This document shows, piece by piece, positions 36,062 through 48,866 of a stretch of DNA of 64,000 nt (position 1 is the first letter of the stretch; every line of letters begins with the position of its first letter). The notes under the pieces were generated by a model. The model ran no database searches. It worked only from the letters and a program-made list of their open reading frames with translations, and was not told where the DNA came from. The stretch lies in the NCBI GenBank assembly GCA_030686995.1, contig CM060694.1, forward strand, positions 92,223,844-92,287,843. The letters run 5' to 3'. Source of the stretch: Artemisia argyi (lineage: Eukaryota; Streptophyta; Magnoliopsida; Asterales; Asteraceae). The position numbers and the translations under genes were made by a program.

Positions 36062-37021
36062 ATGATGCAAGCCGCTGTTGGACAATTCACTGCCAGAAAC
36101 ATAGCCGCCGCCCTCACCAAGGAACTTACTCATGTGGAATTTATGGGTTGCAATCCCCCCTCCTTTAGCGGAACTATAGACACGAAGGAATTTCTCAAAT
36201 GGTTTGAAGAAATAGAAAAAATATTTCAATGTGGCGACTGCCGCAAGGAAGACAAGGTTAAGTTCGCCACTTGCACTTTTCAAGATCATGCCCAGAAATG
36301 GTGGACTAAATATGTTCAGGTAGTAGGAGTGGATGCTGCTTACTCACACTCTTGGGAGAAACTAAAAAGGATGATGAGTTTAAAATTCTGTGTGAAAAGA
36401 GAATTACAAGCAATTGAACATGAAACACTAAACCTTACCATGGTAGGAGATGATGTTGTCAAGTATACTGCTTATTTTTATGATTTAGCTCGACTAGGCT
36501 CTGCAATGGACGAACCGGAAAGCAAGAAACTTGAAAGGTACATCGGATGACTTTCTCCTGGAATTCGTATGTTGATCACTTCATTGGAACCCGATACCAT
36601 GCCTAAAGCTATCAGAATGGCAATCGAAGCAAAGGAACGCATAGCTCACACCAAGATCTTAGGAGGCCATGGTAGCAACAAGAGAAAGTGGGTCAGTAAT
36701 CTGGATGCTAATGCTTCTCAACAACCATTTAAGATACAACAAGTGGTGGAGACCTGTGCTGCTGGGTCATGCCAAAAGAAAAGGTATGTAGGTAAATTAC
36801 CTGAGTGCAACAAGTGTCAGTTTCATCACAAAGGATCTTGCCCCTCTCAATGTAAGAACTGCCAAAAGGTCGGACACGAAGCCAAGGATTGCAAGGCACC
36901 CACCCTCGCAAAGCATCAGAAACTCATGGTAATCTTCCGCGAGTGTGGAGTAGTGGGACACTTCAGGAGTGAATGCCCGGAGTTGGGAAACCAGAATTGG
37001 AAGAAGAAGTTTATGTTTTAA
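36062..37021 (+). pseudogene. gag: gag of element E with one in-frame stop
   Basis: The frame runs from 36062 to 37021 with a single TGA at 36548-36550. The capsid-like core has Lys-Trp-Phe-Glu-Glu-Ile-Glu, a Trp-Trp-Thr motif and Lys-Phe-Cys. One CCHC knuckle is intact (near 36850-36895). The second lacks its first Cys (Phe-Arg-Glu-Cys-Gly instead of Cys-x2-Cys-Gly, near 36937). The protein is much diverged from gag of A and B. The ATG at 36062 may not be the original start, because the usual Met-Ala-Pro-Arg beginning is missing. Confidence 0.75.
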
Positions 37022-39100
37022 TTATATAAACCGTAGTTTGAGCCCTCTAGGGTTGTACTTTTCTTTTGGTACTTTCCATAAGTACGTTGGTGTAACCTAG
37101 GTATATTAAACACTTTCCTATCTAATGTAATGACTATCTTTTGTTATCTCTGTGAAAATCGTAACCTTCGTTTATTCCATTTTCTATTTCGATTGTTCAA
37201 TTTTCAACCATTTCGCAACATTATGTCACTGACTTATTAGAGATTAGGCCCATTTCGTTTTTGACGAATTAATAGACCATTACCATTCCAAAGATTTACC
37301 CGTGTATCCAATAAACCATTCAACGAAATTTATTTCCAGCTATTCTATTTCCTTATGGGAAATTGTTTTACGAAATTTTTTAAAAAACAAGTTATTTTAT
37401 TGCCACCCTATAAATTGATTTTTCCGTTATTGGACCAAGTATTTACTATTAGTATACGAAACAATTTTCATATTACTTGAAAGGAAATGACTAGAATGCC
37501 ATTTTTCAAAACAAAACGTTGAACACCATCTAAAATTTTTGAGAAAAATAATGCTATTTTGACTAACTCAAGCATTGCATCATTAGTCCTCAATTATACA
37601 TAGCCTGATCACCTATGTATAATTCAGGAAGGATTATGCTATGAAGAAAATAATTACTTTTTAGGGATTGTTAATAACAATCTTCATTCCAAAGCGTTGT
37701 AAACAAATAAGCTTTTTCATAAACCTCTCTTTTTGACAAACCCTCCCTGGATACTTACCCCACCTGTCACTTACTCAGCCATTAAGTTGGATTTTTCCAT
37801 TGATTTCCCTAGGAGAGACTTCCCATATCAATTACTAGGAGGATTCCTCGATACAAGAAAAACAATGAAAGGATTACAAGAACTACTAACCTACACTAGA
37901 AGTATACACCAAGACAATTTATAACTCAACAACAATTCTAAGATACCACAAGACCATCCGAACCACCATCCCCGACCTAGTTGTCCAGTTCTATCATTCA
38001 AAATTACTATCTAGATTGAGTTGCAGGATCGAACACACTGTGAAGGTGCGCTAAGCAACACTATAGAGATAAACCAAGCCTCTTAACTGATACAGTAAAG
38101 CATTCCAATTAAACATGGCCTCATCCATACGCAAACTTCTCTGCAGTGAGTTTACGCCAAGAATGATTGATTCGAATCATGGATATCGATATAGATTCCC
38201 CTAAAGCGTTGTGTCCTCAAGAGATTCTAGGTAACCTCACCTATACATCAAGAGAGGCATCAGGCCCAAGCATATCTCCTCAGCTTCATGTGGAAATGAA
38301 ATAGACATTCATCGACATAGTATCAATTGACACTTCCATTTTGCCAACGTGATGACAATTTCAACGATAAACCATTTCAGGACTTAAGTTGGTTGAATAC
38401 CTAGGCTTGTAGTTTTGCCAGATAATCCCCAATAGGCATCTTCCAATATCAGGAACCGAATGTTAGACATCTATGCATTTATGCGAACATTTCCTATCCT
38501 CCTATTTTATCCTTGTTAGTATTTTTACTTTTAAGTGAAGTTGATTTCAAAATTGTATTTATACAAATCCCATATCTCGTAGAAAATAATTTTGAATTGC
38601 CTATTTTGAACAAATACGATCCTTTTTAGCCAATATTTAGCAGAACCATTGTACAATGAGAAATATTTAAACATCAAACTTTTGTAAACAGTCCTACTCA
38701 CAACATGTTTGAAAACCGCGTCACATGTCATAACTATTGAATTTTGAATCATCAAGAAAGATATTATTTAGTAGACCATTTGTTCCATTTTCTAAATTCG
38801 TTTATTCAGAAAATAATTTCGACCAAAAACTCAAAATCGTGAGATAAATTTTGAAGACAAATCACCATACTACCTCGCTTATGCATTTAGGGCTTTGAGA
38901 TTTGACAATAAGGAATATTGGAATATGAGATCGATTACAAACGTCAGCAATGGGGACCAAGCACAATGGGAAAAGAAAGACACATGTCGTAGCATCCATT
39001 AGACCAAAACACAAGGAATCAAAAACTGTTATCCCTATTCTATCTTCTCCGTATAACGCTCTTTTCGAAAAGTATAACATTGTAGAATTAGCCACCAGAT
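37022..39100 (+). other. Element E, decayed pol region without recognisable domains
   Basis: About 2 kb without a credible frame. It aligns in places with F (about 480-1200), for example the phrase CCCTAGGAGAGACTTCCCAT near 37806. No protease, reverse transcriptase or RNase H motif survives that I can see. Confidence 0.6.
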
Positions 39101-39109
39101 TCATTGTAA

Positions 39110-40370
39110 CCATTTCAGTTATTCCTGATAAAGGTGATCGAATCACCTCAGACTTCTAGCAATCATTTTAAGATTTCCTTCGAAACCCCATTTAGATGTA
39201 AACACCGCCTATCATCCTCAGACCAATGGTCAGATCGAGAGGACAATTCAAACATAGGAAAGATATGCTCAGAGAGTGAGCGATTGACTCTAGAAATGGT
39301 TGGATTAACCATTTATCATAAATCATATTCCTTTGCAACGATAGTTATCGCACGAGCGTAAAGACTACACTATTTGAGGCACTTTATGGTCGAAGTTCCA
39401 ATTATCGAAATTGGAAAGTTAAATTCACTGGTCTAGAACTAAACTATGGAACAACAAAGGAAATTTCACAAGTCAAGAACCAGCTACAAGCAACGAGAAA
39501 CTGGTAGAAGTAGGGTTGGTGCATGACGCACATCATACGGATTGGGTATCCCTGAACAGCAAACTATCTAGATTCAAGTAGGAGAATGAACTAAGTTGAA
39601 AGCTTTGCCTTGGAGAGGCATGATACGAATTTGGTAACACGAGAGATTGAACCTCTAGTATATTGGACCATTTAAGATTCATTTTAGAATCGACCAGCTG
39701 ACACATAAAATTTGAGTTCTGACAGAGTTCAGCAACATATATTACTCATATTACATTGTAAACATCAAGAAGCGCTGATCATCTATTGACGGACCGAACG
39801 CGGAAAAAGCCAAACTCACTATTTTTGTAAGCACTCACGAAATAACTAGAAACTTCCTACAAACCAAGAATCAGTTACAAGTCGATAAGTTGTAAACCCT
39901 TAGAATTTCAAGTTGGTGGTAGGGTCACGATAAAAGCTCTGTCTAGGAAACGTATGATACCATTCAGAAAAAGCTGGGAAGTTAAACTCGGTGTACATTG
40001 GACCATTTAATATTTCAGACAAAGTAGGCCAGTAACCCTCAGACCTGAGCCTTGTTGGACAGTAACAAGATTTCACAAACATGTTTCACAATTTCAAATC
40101 CCGAGAAACGACTTTCAGATTAGTGACTCATGATTCTATTAGAAGGAATCAAACCCAATGACAAACCTAAATCTGGTAAGAGAACCAGTAGAAATCATGG
40201 ACCGTGAGGTCGAACGGTTGAAGCAAAGTCGAATTCCTATCGTGAAGGTTCGCTGGAATTCACGAAGAGGTCCCGAATTTACTTAGGAACGGGAAGACCA
40301 AATACAACTCAAGTATCCCCGTCTTTTTACCGAATATACTTCAGAGACCAACCAAAACTAAACTTCGGGA
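39110..40370 (+). pseudogene. Decayed integrase and chromodomain of element E
   Basis: About 39200-39400 matches the integrase core from the His-Pro-Gln-Thr-Asp-Gly-Gln segment to Phe-Glu-Ala-Leu-Tyr-Gly-Arg, with TAA at 39319-39321 at the codon that is Leu in A. About 40185-40330 matches the chromodomain, which has a TAG in place of a Trp codon near 40284. The segment between contains further frameshifts and what look like partial duplications. Non-functional. Confidence 0.7.
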
Positions 40371-40382
40371 CGAAGTTCCTTT

Positions 40383-40395
40383 TAGAGGGGAAGAC
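40383..40395 (+). other. Polypurine tract of element E
   Basis: TAGAGGGGAAGAC directly precedes the 3' LTR start TGTCAT. Confidence 0.7.
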
Positions 40396-43347
40396 TGTCA
40401 TAACTCGTAATTTCAGGTTCTTGTTCAGATGTCGAAATTTCATTATTCATCTCGGAAGTTACTATTCATCAGTTACTATTCACCGATCACTATTTATCAT
40501 TTTACTATTCATCATTTTTGGTGTTAGTTTGAGTTTCCGAGAAGCGTTCAGAAAAATTACTATTCACACGACACTATTCATTTCCGAAGAGAAACCACTA
40601 TTCATTTACTTTATTCATTTCATCATAAATTTAGTTTACGGGTAATTAAATTCGCGTAACCAGTCAGGTTAAGCTGCGAATTTGAGAAATCATCAGTAGG
40701 GACACTTCATACGGTCTAGAAATGGCTTACATATCATTACAATAGCATTTGCATACTATTCCACTCGTAGAATATTTAAATTAGTACTTTTGGTATAATT
40801 GACTTTTACGTATATTTATTTCTAAATAAACGTTAACACGCGATCAATAATGTGACTAACACGTCCGACACTCCCGACTATGATCCCAATATATTTTTAT
40901 ATTCATTTTAATAATATAAAAATTATAATATTAATTTACCCGGTGTTTTGGAAATTTATTTAATTGTTATCGTAAGTTTACTAAAATTACGACGGTTTTC
41001 GTAGAAATTAAATAATAATTATCTAAACACTCAATATTTATACCCAACATATTTTTACAATTTTTATGACTTTATTATGGCCCGGTTAACTCCGTTAAAA
41101 TTTATTTTTAGTTAACTCGGTACCCTGTATTCCCTAAAACTATTAATATATACATAATACTACCTAAATATTACCAACTATCTTACACTACTACAATTTT
41201 TCTTCCCCCCTCCATGTTACCGCCCCCCCCCCCCCCCTCCATACTAATGTATCAATTATTTGTTTGATTTATATATTATATATACTAAAAAGTTATCATT
41301 TTCATCTCATTTCAAGATCTAAAAAGCAAGACCACTTTTTCTTTTTCTCTCTTGGTGGTGCTCGGCCTAAACAAGAAAAACAAGCAAGAACCATAATTTT
41401 TCAAGATCTAGTAGATTATATAGTGTATTTTGTACTCCTTTTAGGGTTTTGAAATACAAACTCAAGGTTTACATAGGTTTTCATCATCAAAATCTCATTA
41501 ATCTTTCAAGTAAGTGTATGAAACTCATCTTTCTAATATTACCAAGTTTTTACAAGATTCATATTATTTATACAACTCCATTTTATACATATCTAACTTT
41601 TGAGCCATAGAAATAGATTACAATTAGATCCTTGTTAGATCCACTTGATTTATGAGGTTTAGGAACCCATGACAGCCTAAGAAGGTGTATGGTAGGATTA
41701 GACTAGTTTTGTGGTGATTGGAAGTGATTTGGTTGAAGTTGGAACTAGATTGGAACCCTAGAGATGGTTTTTGAAACAATACATATACCTACTGTCCATA
41801 TTTTTAAAACGTTGGAAACTCAGTAGGTGATGGGAAATTTTTGACCAAAGATTTAGAAAATACTTTAAAAAACGAAGCCGTGGGAGAAAGAACGGATTAA
41901 AACGAGCTTATAACAAAGGAGTTATGATTTTTGCATTTTGCAAGTTTATTGACGAAAACTATTTTTCTGAAAATTACATGCTGTTGGACGATTTTTGACG
42001 GACAAATAGAGGTGTTAGACGTAACCTAGAGGAGCCGAGCTATCAAAAATATATTAATACATACTAAGACGAATCCGTGGATATAAAGAACGAGGAAAAT
42101 GAACTTAAAACGACCAAGTTATACACGTTTTAAAATCGTCGAAACTATATATATACTTAGCACTACAAGAAATAATATAACTACGTACTAAATGCTATAT
42201 TTTCTAGATTTCTTATTCAAGAATTTTATTCTTAACTAATGAAGCACGTACGACCCGAGGTGTATTTATGTGACTACTAGACGTTATTTTAAGGTTTTGA
42301 AAACGAGGAATATAACACTAACATTTTATATACGATATATTACGACAAGTTTCTATAAGTCTAGTTGGACTTATTTTTCCTAAGTATGGAAAATACTTTA
42401 TTTTGACAATAACTAGTATTTTCAAGTTACGAGTGGTATAGGTATCATGTGCATGTGCATTTATTTCATCACGGCATGATCTAAAGTAGATCATTATTAC
42501 TCATATTAGGTTACGGCTAGTGTTCGCACCTTGTTGTCCCGATTATTTCATCACATTGTACTATCACTTCAGGTGAGTTTTCATAGTCCCGTTTTCAATT
42601 ACATATTTGATTTCAAATCCCACGGGGGAGAATACATTGCATTACTTATTTTTCTGTACATGCCAAAGTATTGAATTCCTTACATTGCTTAAGTTTCCTT
42701 ATTACCAGGTCATGACAAGTCCCCTTTATTATCATGGACCGTTAATTAATCTACAAGCGAGAGTGAGTGAATAGATCTATTGAGGGTGACTCCTCCATTC
42801 GTGTTTAGGTTGCTCCAACGGGTACGAATGCATTTCATGTCTAATATATTTAGAGTGTCTGGTAAACACTCATTTGGGGCCAAGTAACGTCTAGCTTCGG
42901 GGTCATGAGCTTAAGAGCCAATGTATTATTTTTGACATTTTGTCGGTTTACTTTATACTTGTGGCCAATGTACATACGATTTAACTTACAAACCTATGGA
43001 ATTCACCAACATTCGTATTGACGTTTTAGCAATGTATTTTCAGGTTATTAAGGTAGCTCCTGCTTGCATGCATTTGGACCTTCATGGAGTCGCGGAGTCG
43101 ACGCGTCTCACATATATATATTTCCTGCACTTATGAAACGTTTGATCTGGATTGAACTTGTTTTTCTTGAACTTGCAACACCTTTTTGGGACCTATGTTT
43201 TGTAAACTCTGAATGTTTTAATGATCAAACGATGTATTTTCCCAAACGAAACTTTAGGTCGTTCAATGTAACTATAACTGTGGTGCTATGACAGTCACCC
43301 CCAGGTATTCCATTCCGCTGCCATTCAGGTATTTTGGGGGTGTGACA
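40396..43347 (+). repeat. 3' LTR of element E (2952 bp)
   Basis: It starts TGTCATAACTCG and ends GGGGGTGTGACA, followed by the duplication GTTTC. It contains a C-run at about 41221-41236 and the segment deleted from the 5' LTR. It is otherwise closely similar to 32143-34884. No gene. Confidence 0.92.
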
Positions 43348-43352
43348 GTTTC

Positions 43353-43871
43353 TCCCTCAAAGTTGCACACCCTAATGAATGAAATTTAGAAAACTATATA
43401 TAGATTTTACAGGGTGACAGCGTCAAGAAGGAAATTCCGACGCCGTCAACTCGCCGCCCATAATGAAATCGGATTGCCTAGATCCTCTTTTGACGCCGTC
43501 ATGTGTAATTTTGTTCTGGTCCGTCACTAACATTTGGACCATGACGGCCTATGGTAACGCCGTCATGTCCCTAGTACAAAACTCTCTGGACCGTCATGGA
43601 CTTTATCCACTTCCACCTCTTGTATTACTCTTGACGCCGTCATTAAGAAACTTGTGACGCCGTCAGGTACTGTTCCCAGCAAGGAAAATTAAGACTTTGT
43701 CGTTTTCTTCACTTTTATGCTCCAAAAACGTCCAAAATGCTTCCTTTTCTAGAATTCACTCCAAAAGTACCTAAAATGACAAAAGGAACGATTTAGGGCA
43801 ATATTTGATCAAATAAATTTGAATCCGGGCTAAAATGACCCCCTAAAAACGGTTCATTTTTCGCCTAAGCA
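43353..43871 (-). repeat. 5' LTR of element D, part 2
   Basis: It resumes the D LTR after E and includes its U3 half: TATA near 43394, then TGACG-type palindromes at about 43430-43665. It ends CGCCTAAGCA before the duplication ATGGT. Confidence 0.9.
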
Positions 43872-44211
43872 ATGGTCAACACCGCTAGTCAAACACCATC
43901 ACCTTCCCCATTTTTCCCCTTAAAACCTGCAAACCTGTCTCCCCCCTCCTCCCTCACCTCTCTCACCAACCCTCATTAATACTCTCACCAACCCAAACCA
44001 ACCCCCCTCTTCATTAAATGCTCTCACCAGTTCCACAAAACCTGCCCAATTGTATTTGGTGCCAAAACCTCAATTAAGGGCTAGGATGAATCAAAACCTA
44101 AATTAAGGGATGGGATTTGGTCAGTGGTCAACAAGAATACCATTGGGAGTGCCAATTTGCAACAGGAAGCCATGTGGAAGCTTGGAGAGCTTATTTTTCC
44201 TTCGTAGTATA

Positions 44212-44250
<39 letters not shown>

Positions 44251-46930
44251 AAGCCACAAAAGGCATGTAACTTAGTATCTTAGTCTTTTGTAATGCTTAA
44301 TTATTAGTTGTAATCAGATTTCAAAATTAATGCAAGTATATTTTTAGTTTATCTTCTGTTTCAATTTTCAAAGTTTTATCAAAATATTTCAAGTATCTTA
44401 GCAAGTTCATTAGGTATTATAAGTTAATCACAAGCTCATATAAGCTCATTTAGAAGTTTAAGTAAAGAGGGAAATCAAAAAGGAATCATTACATTACTCA
44501 CAAAAACCTCCAGGGTACCTTTGGAATTTAGTGGGAAGCATTTGGAAACACCAAGTAATGGAATTGGTGGAGGGACTTTTACATAGCTTATCCTGGATAA
44601 GCTAGGAGCTAGTAGCTGCAAAAGAAGCCTAGTATAAGCTAGGACAGGTTTCAATGCTCACTTGGTTTTAAATTTGGAATTCTAGTGTATTTATTACATA
44701 ACCTGTGTTGTGCTCATTTGTGTTAACCAGTAGTTCATTTCTGCTTATTTTGCTTAATTATTGCTTATTAGATAAGTTGTGCTCAGCAGTTTGTACTTTT
44801 GTGTCATTTAAATCTAGTTTCATAGGTTTTCTGTGTTTGTAAGGGGTGTTTGGTTTTATCTGTTTTGTTGTGTGAGTGTAAGTTTCGTTGGCTAAAACTT
44901 GTTCAACTAGCATACTCAGTACCTAAGCAGTCCAAAGTAACCATGTTTTAGGTGGTTGAAGGCTTTTATAGTCAAAATCAATTTTAATCACTCTTAGGGG
45001 TTGTCTGTGAAGAAATTAGAGTAATATAGTCCTCATATCAACTCACAAGTGGGTATCCTAGCATAAATTAGTCTTGTTACAACTTATTAACCCATAATCA
45101 GTCAATAAATAAAAATCAAAACTCACTTAAGTCAAAGTTTCAAAGCAATTCAAAAACTCAAATTAGCATACTTTTGCAGAAACTCATTTTTTGTGAGAAT
45201 TTTCAGGATTTTTGTATTAAGATTTGGACCTTGAAACTTTTTGTGGTTAAAATATACCACTTAAACTACAGGAATCCATGGAAAGCTTATTTTTGAAATT
45301 TTTTATTTGATCTGTGCAACTGCTTATTTTAGGGTGCAGGGAAAGCACCCTGCCCTGCATCAGGCCACTGGCCAAGTTTGTTTGTCCCTTTCTGGCTTAA
45401 TCTAGTGGAGCCCACACTGTGTATTTTGGATTATTGGAAAGCAAATAAGCCCATCTTGTAGGTTCAGGACTTATTTCTGGGTTCATAGCTTATTAGGTAG
45501 GGCTGCAAGTCCTTTGTATTTTGACCAATTCCCTACTTGAGTTGAGTGCTCGGGTTTTTGGCCACATTTTCATAAGAGCTTATCTGGCTTATTTATAGGA
45601 ATTAAGGTTTGGTTTTTGGCTTATTTGAAAGCCATACAGCTTAACTTCATGGCTCAAGTCTAAAATTGGATCCCTGATCCTTAGTGTGGACCCCACACTA
45701 GCCTGCTTGTTCCCCTTTTTGCCTTGCACATCTATCACTCAGTCGCATTTAGCTTATTTTATAAGCTCATTGTGAGCTTAATAGTGGGCTTCTTGGCCTG
45801 CTTCTTGGCTTAAATTGTAGCCCCCCAGTCCAACTCAAGGGTTCAATCCTTAGTTTGGACCCCTGACCCCGCTTGTGGCCACCACAGAGGGCTGCAGGTA
45901 GGCCATTTTGGGTCTGTTTGACCTGTCTTTAAGCATAAGTGCTTATTGCTTGTTTCTGGCTTATTGTGAGTATTTATCTGAACAACTTATGCTTATTTCT
46001 GTTTAATATTGTTAGTTGCTTGTTTATTTGGGCTTGTGATTAAGTTGTGTAGCTTATTCATAAAAATCAAAACCATAATAAGCCTTTGGCTTATTCTGTC
46101 ATCCAAATAAGCTCACCATCTGCTTATTCTTCATAATCAGCCAAACTTCACTTGTTAAAGTTGCTTATAATCAGTTAATAATCAAGTTTGAAAAAGAAAA
46201 ATCCAAAAAAGCCAAATTTACAAGAAGTGATAGCTTCTATTTAAGCCATTTGGCTTATTTTTCAGCTTATTTATAAGCAATTTTCATTTTTATATTTTTC
46301 TTAGGTTTCTTATAGCTTAAAATAATTTTAGTAATTTTTTCAAAATTTTCTCTTATCATTTGGTATTTTTCATAATTTAAATTAGTTTTTATTAATTAAT
46401 AATTAGTTAATAATTAATAATAGTTAATTTAAAAGTCAGAAAAATACAAGTTTAATTTTAAAATTAGTTTTTAGTTATTTTAAAATTTTCCAAATATTAT
46501 TTTCATTTTTCTAGTGTAATTTTATAATTAATTATAATTTAGGGTAATTTAAATAAATAAAAATTAATTAGAAAATAGTTTTTAATTAATAATAATTATA
46601 TAATTAGTGTAAAAATTAATTTTCTTTTTCTAAAAATTTTCTTTATTCATTAGGTTTGTAAAAATATCATTTTCATATCCGTAGCCTTTTTATTTATTCA
46701 GATTCACTTTTTCTCACGTACGTCAGTACCCGTTTGTAATCTAAATTCACGTAATCAATCACATCGCTTTCCTAAGCTATTTTTCTTAAATATTTCTCAT
46801 CATAACCCTTTCCTGTGAAAATCACTCGACCACAAGCACGCTCAAATACAATTTACACCTCGTCGGGACATAATGACCCGGTGATTCCCTATATTATCCG
46901 GAAGCATTGACTTTAAGCTGTTTGACTTTG
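43872..46930 (+). repeat. Athila G 3' LTR, second part (right boundary uncertain)
   Basis: It resumes after element D with ATGGTCAACACC. A parallel layout is seen in the reverse LTR at 46.9-49.56 kb: a GCCCAAA/GCCCATT region (before the D break), then GGTCAAC, then a CATTGGGAGTGCCAA-like stretch, then GCTTAT-rich sequence. No coding frame is supported. From about 44.38 kb the text is strikingly rich in GCTTA. I could not find the terminal CA and flank with confidence, so the right edge is a guess within several hundred bases. Confidence 0.45.
44213..44251. repeat. (TAG)n microsatellite
   Basis: About 13 TAG units. The antisense frame across it (poly-Thr) is an artefact. Confidence 0.9.
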
Positions 46931-48582
46931 TTGACTATTTACTTGGTCAATTTAGGTTGACTGTTTAGAGCCAATCAAATGTCTAAAAAAAATTTTCTAA
47001 AATATTTTTGGATTTTTTTTTAGCTTTTTCGGATTTTTTATTGATTTTTATTTATTGAAAAAGTATTAAAAATGATTAAAAACTAAAATAAAATGATAAA
47101 AATAGCAAATGAACTCAGAAAAATATGAAATTTTTAGGAAAATTCTAAAATATTAATTGAAATCTAAGAAAAAAAGGAAAAGAGAAAAATAAGCTGAAAA
47201 AGTGCTTATTGTGCTAGAAACAGCTTATAGCAAGTGCTTATTAATAAGCACTTGCACCCAAACTTGTTCAAAACTTTTGCAGTAAGCGTATTATACTCAA
47301 ATAAGTTCACAAAATCAGCTAATACACCAAATTCAATTCAGAAAGCTCAAAATGATCTATAAGCAGTTTTCAATAAGCCAAAGGAATAAGCAGATCAGCA
47401 CTTGATAAAATCAGATGTTTAGGGATATACGCGGAAAATGGACAAGTATTGTTTTAATATAGACGAAAATTTACCGGTGGTTACAATCACTACAATAAAT
47501 CTTACTAAGTATACTATAACAAGCAGTGAACTCAAATTGAATCCTAAGTTTGACTATTTACCAATTAACCTACTGATTTAATGCTATTTCTAGTCTATTT
47601 AATACTACTGCAACCTTACTCACCAACTCAAACTATAACACCTTCAATCTCAGCAATCAAACATCAACCAAACACTCCTTAATACTCTGTGATAAACTAT
47701 TTATGAAGCAAATTGATTATCTAAGCCATAATTCAATCAAATAATATCACATATTGATCCAATACACTGAATTAAGCTCAAATCAACAGTCAAGAACAAC
47801 ATGTAACCATAAATCACAGATGTGCTTATAAACTCAGATGTGAACTATAAACTTGAAATGAATGAAACTAGTTACACTAATGCTAAAACTGATCACATAA
47901 GCTCACATATGTATATAATCAACTATTATAACAGTAAAATTCAAACTTTATCTATTCTACACTATCAATCTAATAAGCTGCAATATAGAACTAAACAAAG
48001 GAATTTTGATCTTACAATTTTGTCCTCAGCTAAACAGAGGACTCATTTGGACCAGGCCTATCTTTAGATACACCAATCACTTCCATTTCTCTGGTTGAAC
48101 TACCAGTATACACCATGGAACATCACCTTCAGCCAACTTTGACTTTCATTGACTTGAGCATGATTATGAAACTTGGAACTGATTTAAACTAACTCCAACT
48201 CTCACAGTAGCTAATAAGCTTAAATGAGATTGATTACACTATAAATAGCTTGTTTGCAAGCTGGATTTAAGAAAATGAAATCATATTTTTATATATATTT
48301 TTTTTATTTTTCTTATTTTTTTGCTTTTGATGAAATGAAAACTGAAATAAAAGATGTAAATGTATAAAATATAAATGAGATTAAACGGAGATGAAATTAA
48401 GAGTAAATGAGCTAAGTAACAACAAGTAAACAATTAGATTGAATTTTAAAAGGAAAACTAATTTTATTAGAATGAAAATAAGAGTACAATTGAAAGCTGA
48501 ATTAAACTAATACATTTGAGAAATAAATTCTACAGCATAACACTACTTAAAAACTACATACAAATGAGCTAAAAATAGCCTC

Positions 48583-48590
48583 TATAAATA
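48583..48590 (-). promoter_or_regulatory. Candidate TATA box of the reverse Athila-like LTR
   Basis: The minus strand reads CTATTTATAG in a GC-richer neighbourhood about 0.98 kb from the LTR start, a plausible core promoter. Confidence 0.4.
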
Positions 48591-48790
48591 GGCTGAGAAG
48601 AGAGTGAGGGGTGAGATGTCCACGCTGGCAATCCGTGTGCTAGTGTGTTTCTTCAGAGCTCATCCAAGCTATCTAATTCGTACCCAATGATTGCAATCTA
48701 TTACAGCCGTTAGATTGATGCCAAATGAGGTGTTTCGTCCACTAATAAGTTGCCACCTGTCATTCCATATGCTTCTTTGAGTCTGAAAAG

Positions 48791-48866
48791 CTTCTGACAT
48801 CTTCTAGAAGCATGCAATTTGACCAATACCTTCTGACATCTTCTAGAAGCATGCAATTTGACCAAT
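48791..48866. repeat. Tandem duplication, 39-bp unit, two copies
   Basis: Two near-perfect copies start at 48791 and 48830, each containing CTTCTGACATCTTCTAGAAG. The inner TTCTAGAA is palindromic. Confidence 0.9.

Larger units (their letters stand above)
32143..43347 (+). mobile_element. Element E, decayed Tekay-like element, TSD GTTTC
   Basis: Perfect duplications GTTTC flank the element. It has a 5' LTR (32143-34884), a tRNA-Met-type primer site, a broken leader ORF, a gag with a single stop, about 3.4 kb of decayed pol remnants and a 3' LTR (40396-43347). Its LTR resembles those of A and F, but its gag is clearly diverged from those of A and B. It lacks any usable RT or integrase. F shares its decayed internal sequence, which suggests a mobile non-autonomous lineage. 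Confidence 0.9.
24375..43871 (-). mobile_element. Element D, non-autonomous Athila-derived element on the minus strand, TSD ATGGT
   Basis: Perfect 5-bp duplications ATGGT flank it (24370-24374 and 43872-43876). On the minus strand the order is 5' LTR (43871-43353 and 32142-31229), tRNA-Asp-type primer site, gag, retropepsin-like ORF, long noncoding region, 3' LTR (25807-24375). Element E (32143-43347) interrupts the 5' LTR. Excluding E, D is about 8.3 kb. No reverse transcriptase or integrase is present. The right terminus reads CGCCTAAGCA where the other family members have CGCCTCATCA, a small change at the LTR tip. Confidence 0.9.

Noticed and set aside
44841..44865. MITE-like terminus (GGGGTGTTTGG near 44845)
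   Set aside because: No matching inverted end or duplication could be found nearby; the word is common in plant DNA.
45274..45280. ATCCA-TG as the left end of the reverse Athila-like LTR
   Set aside because: It would pair with ATCCA at 49565-49569, but the flank to the left is not copia sequence, as an insertion into the copia fragment would require.
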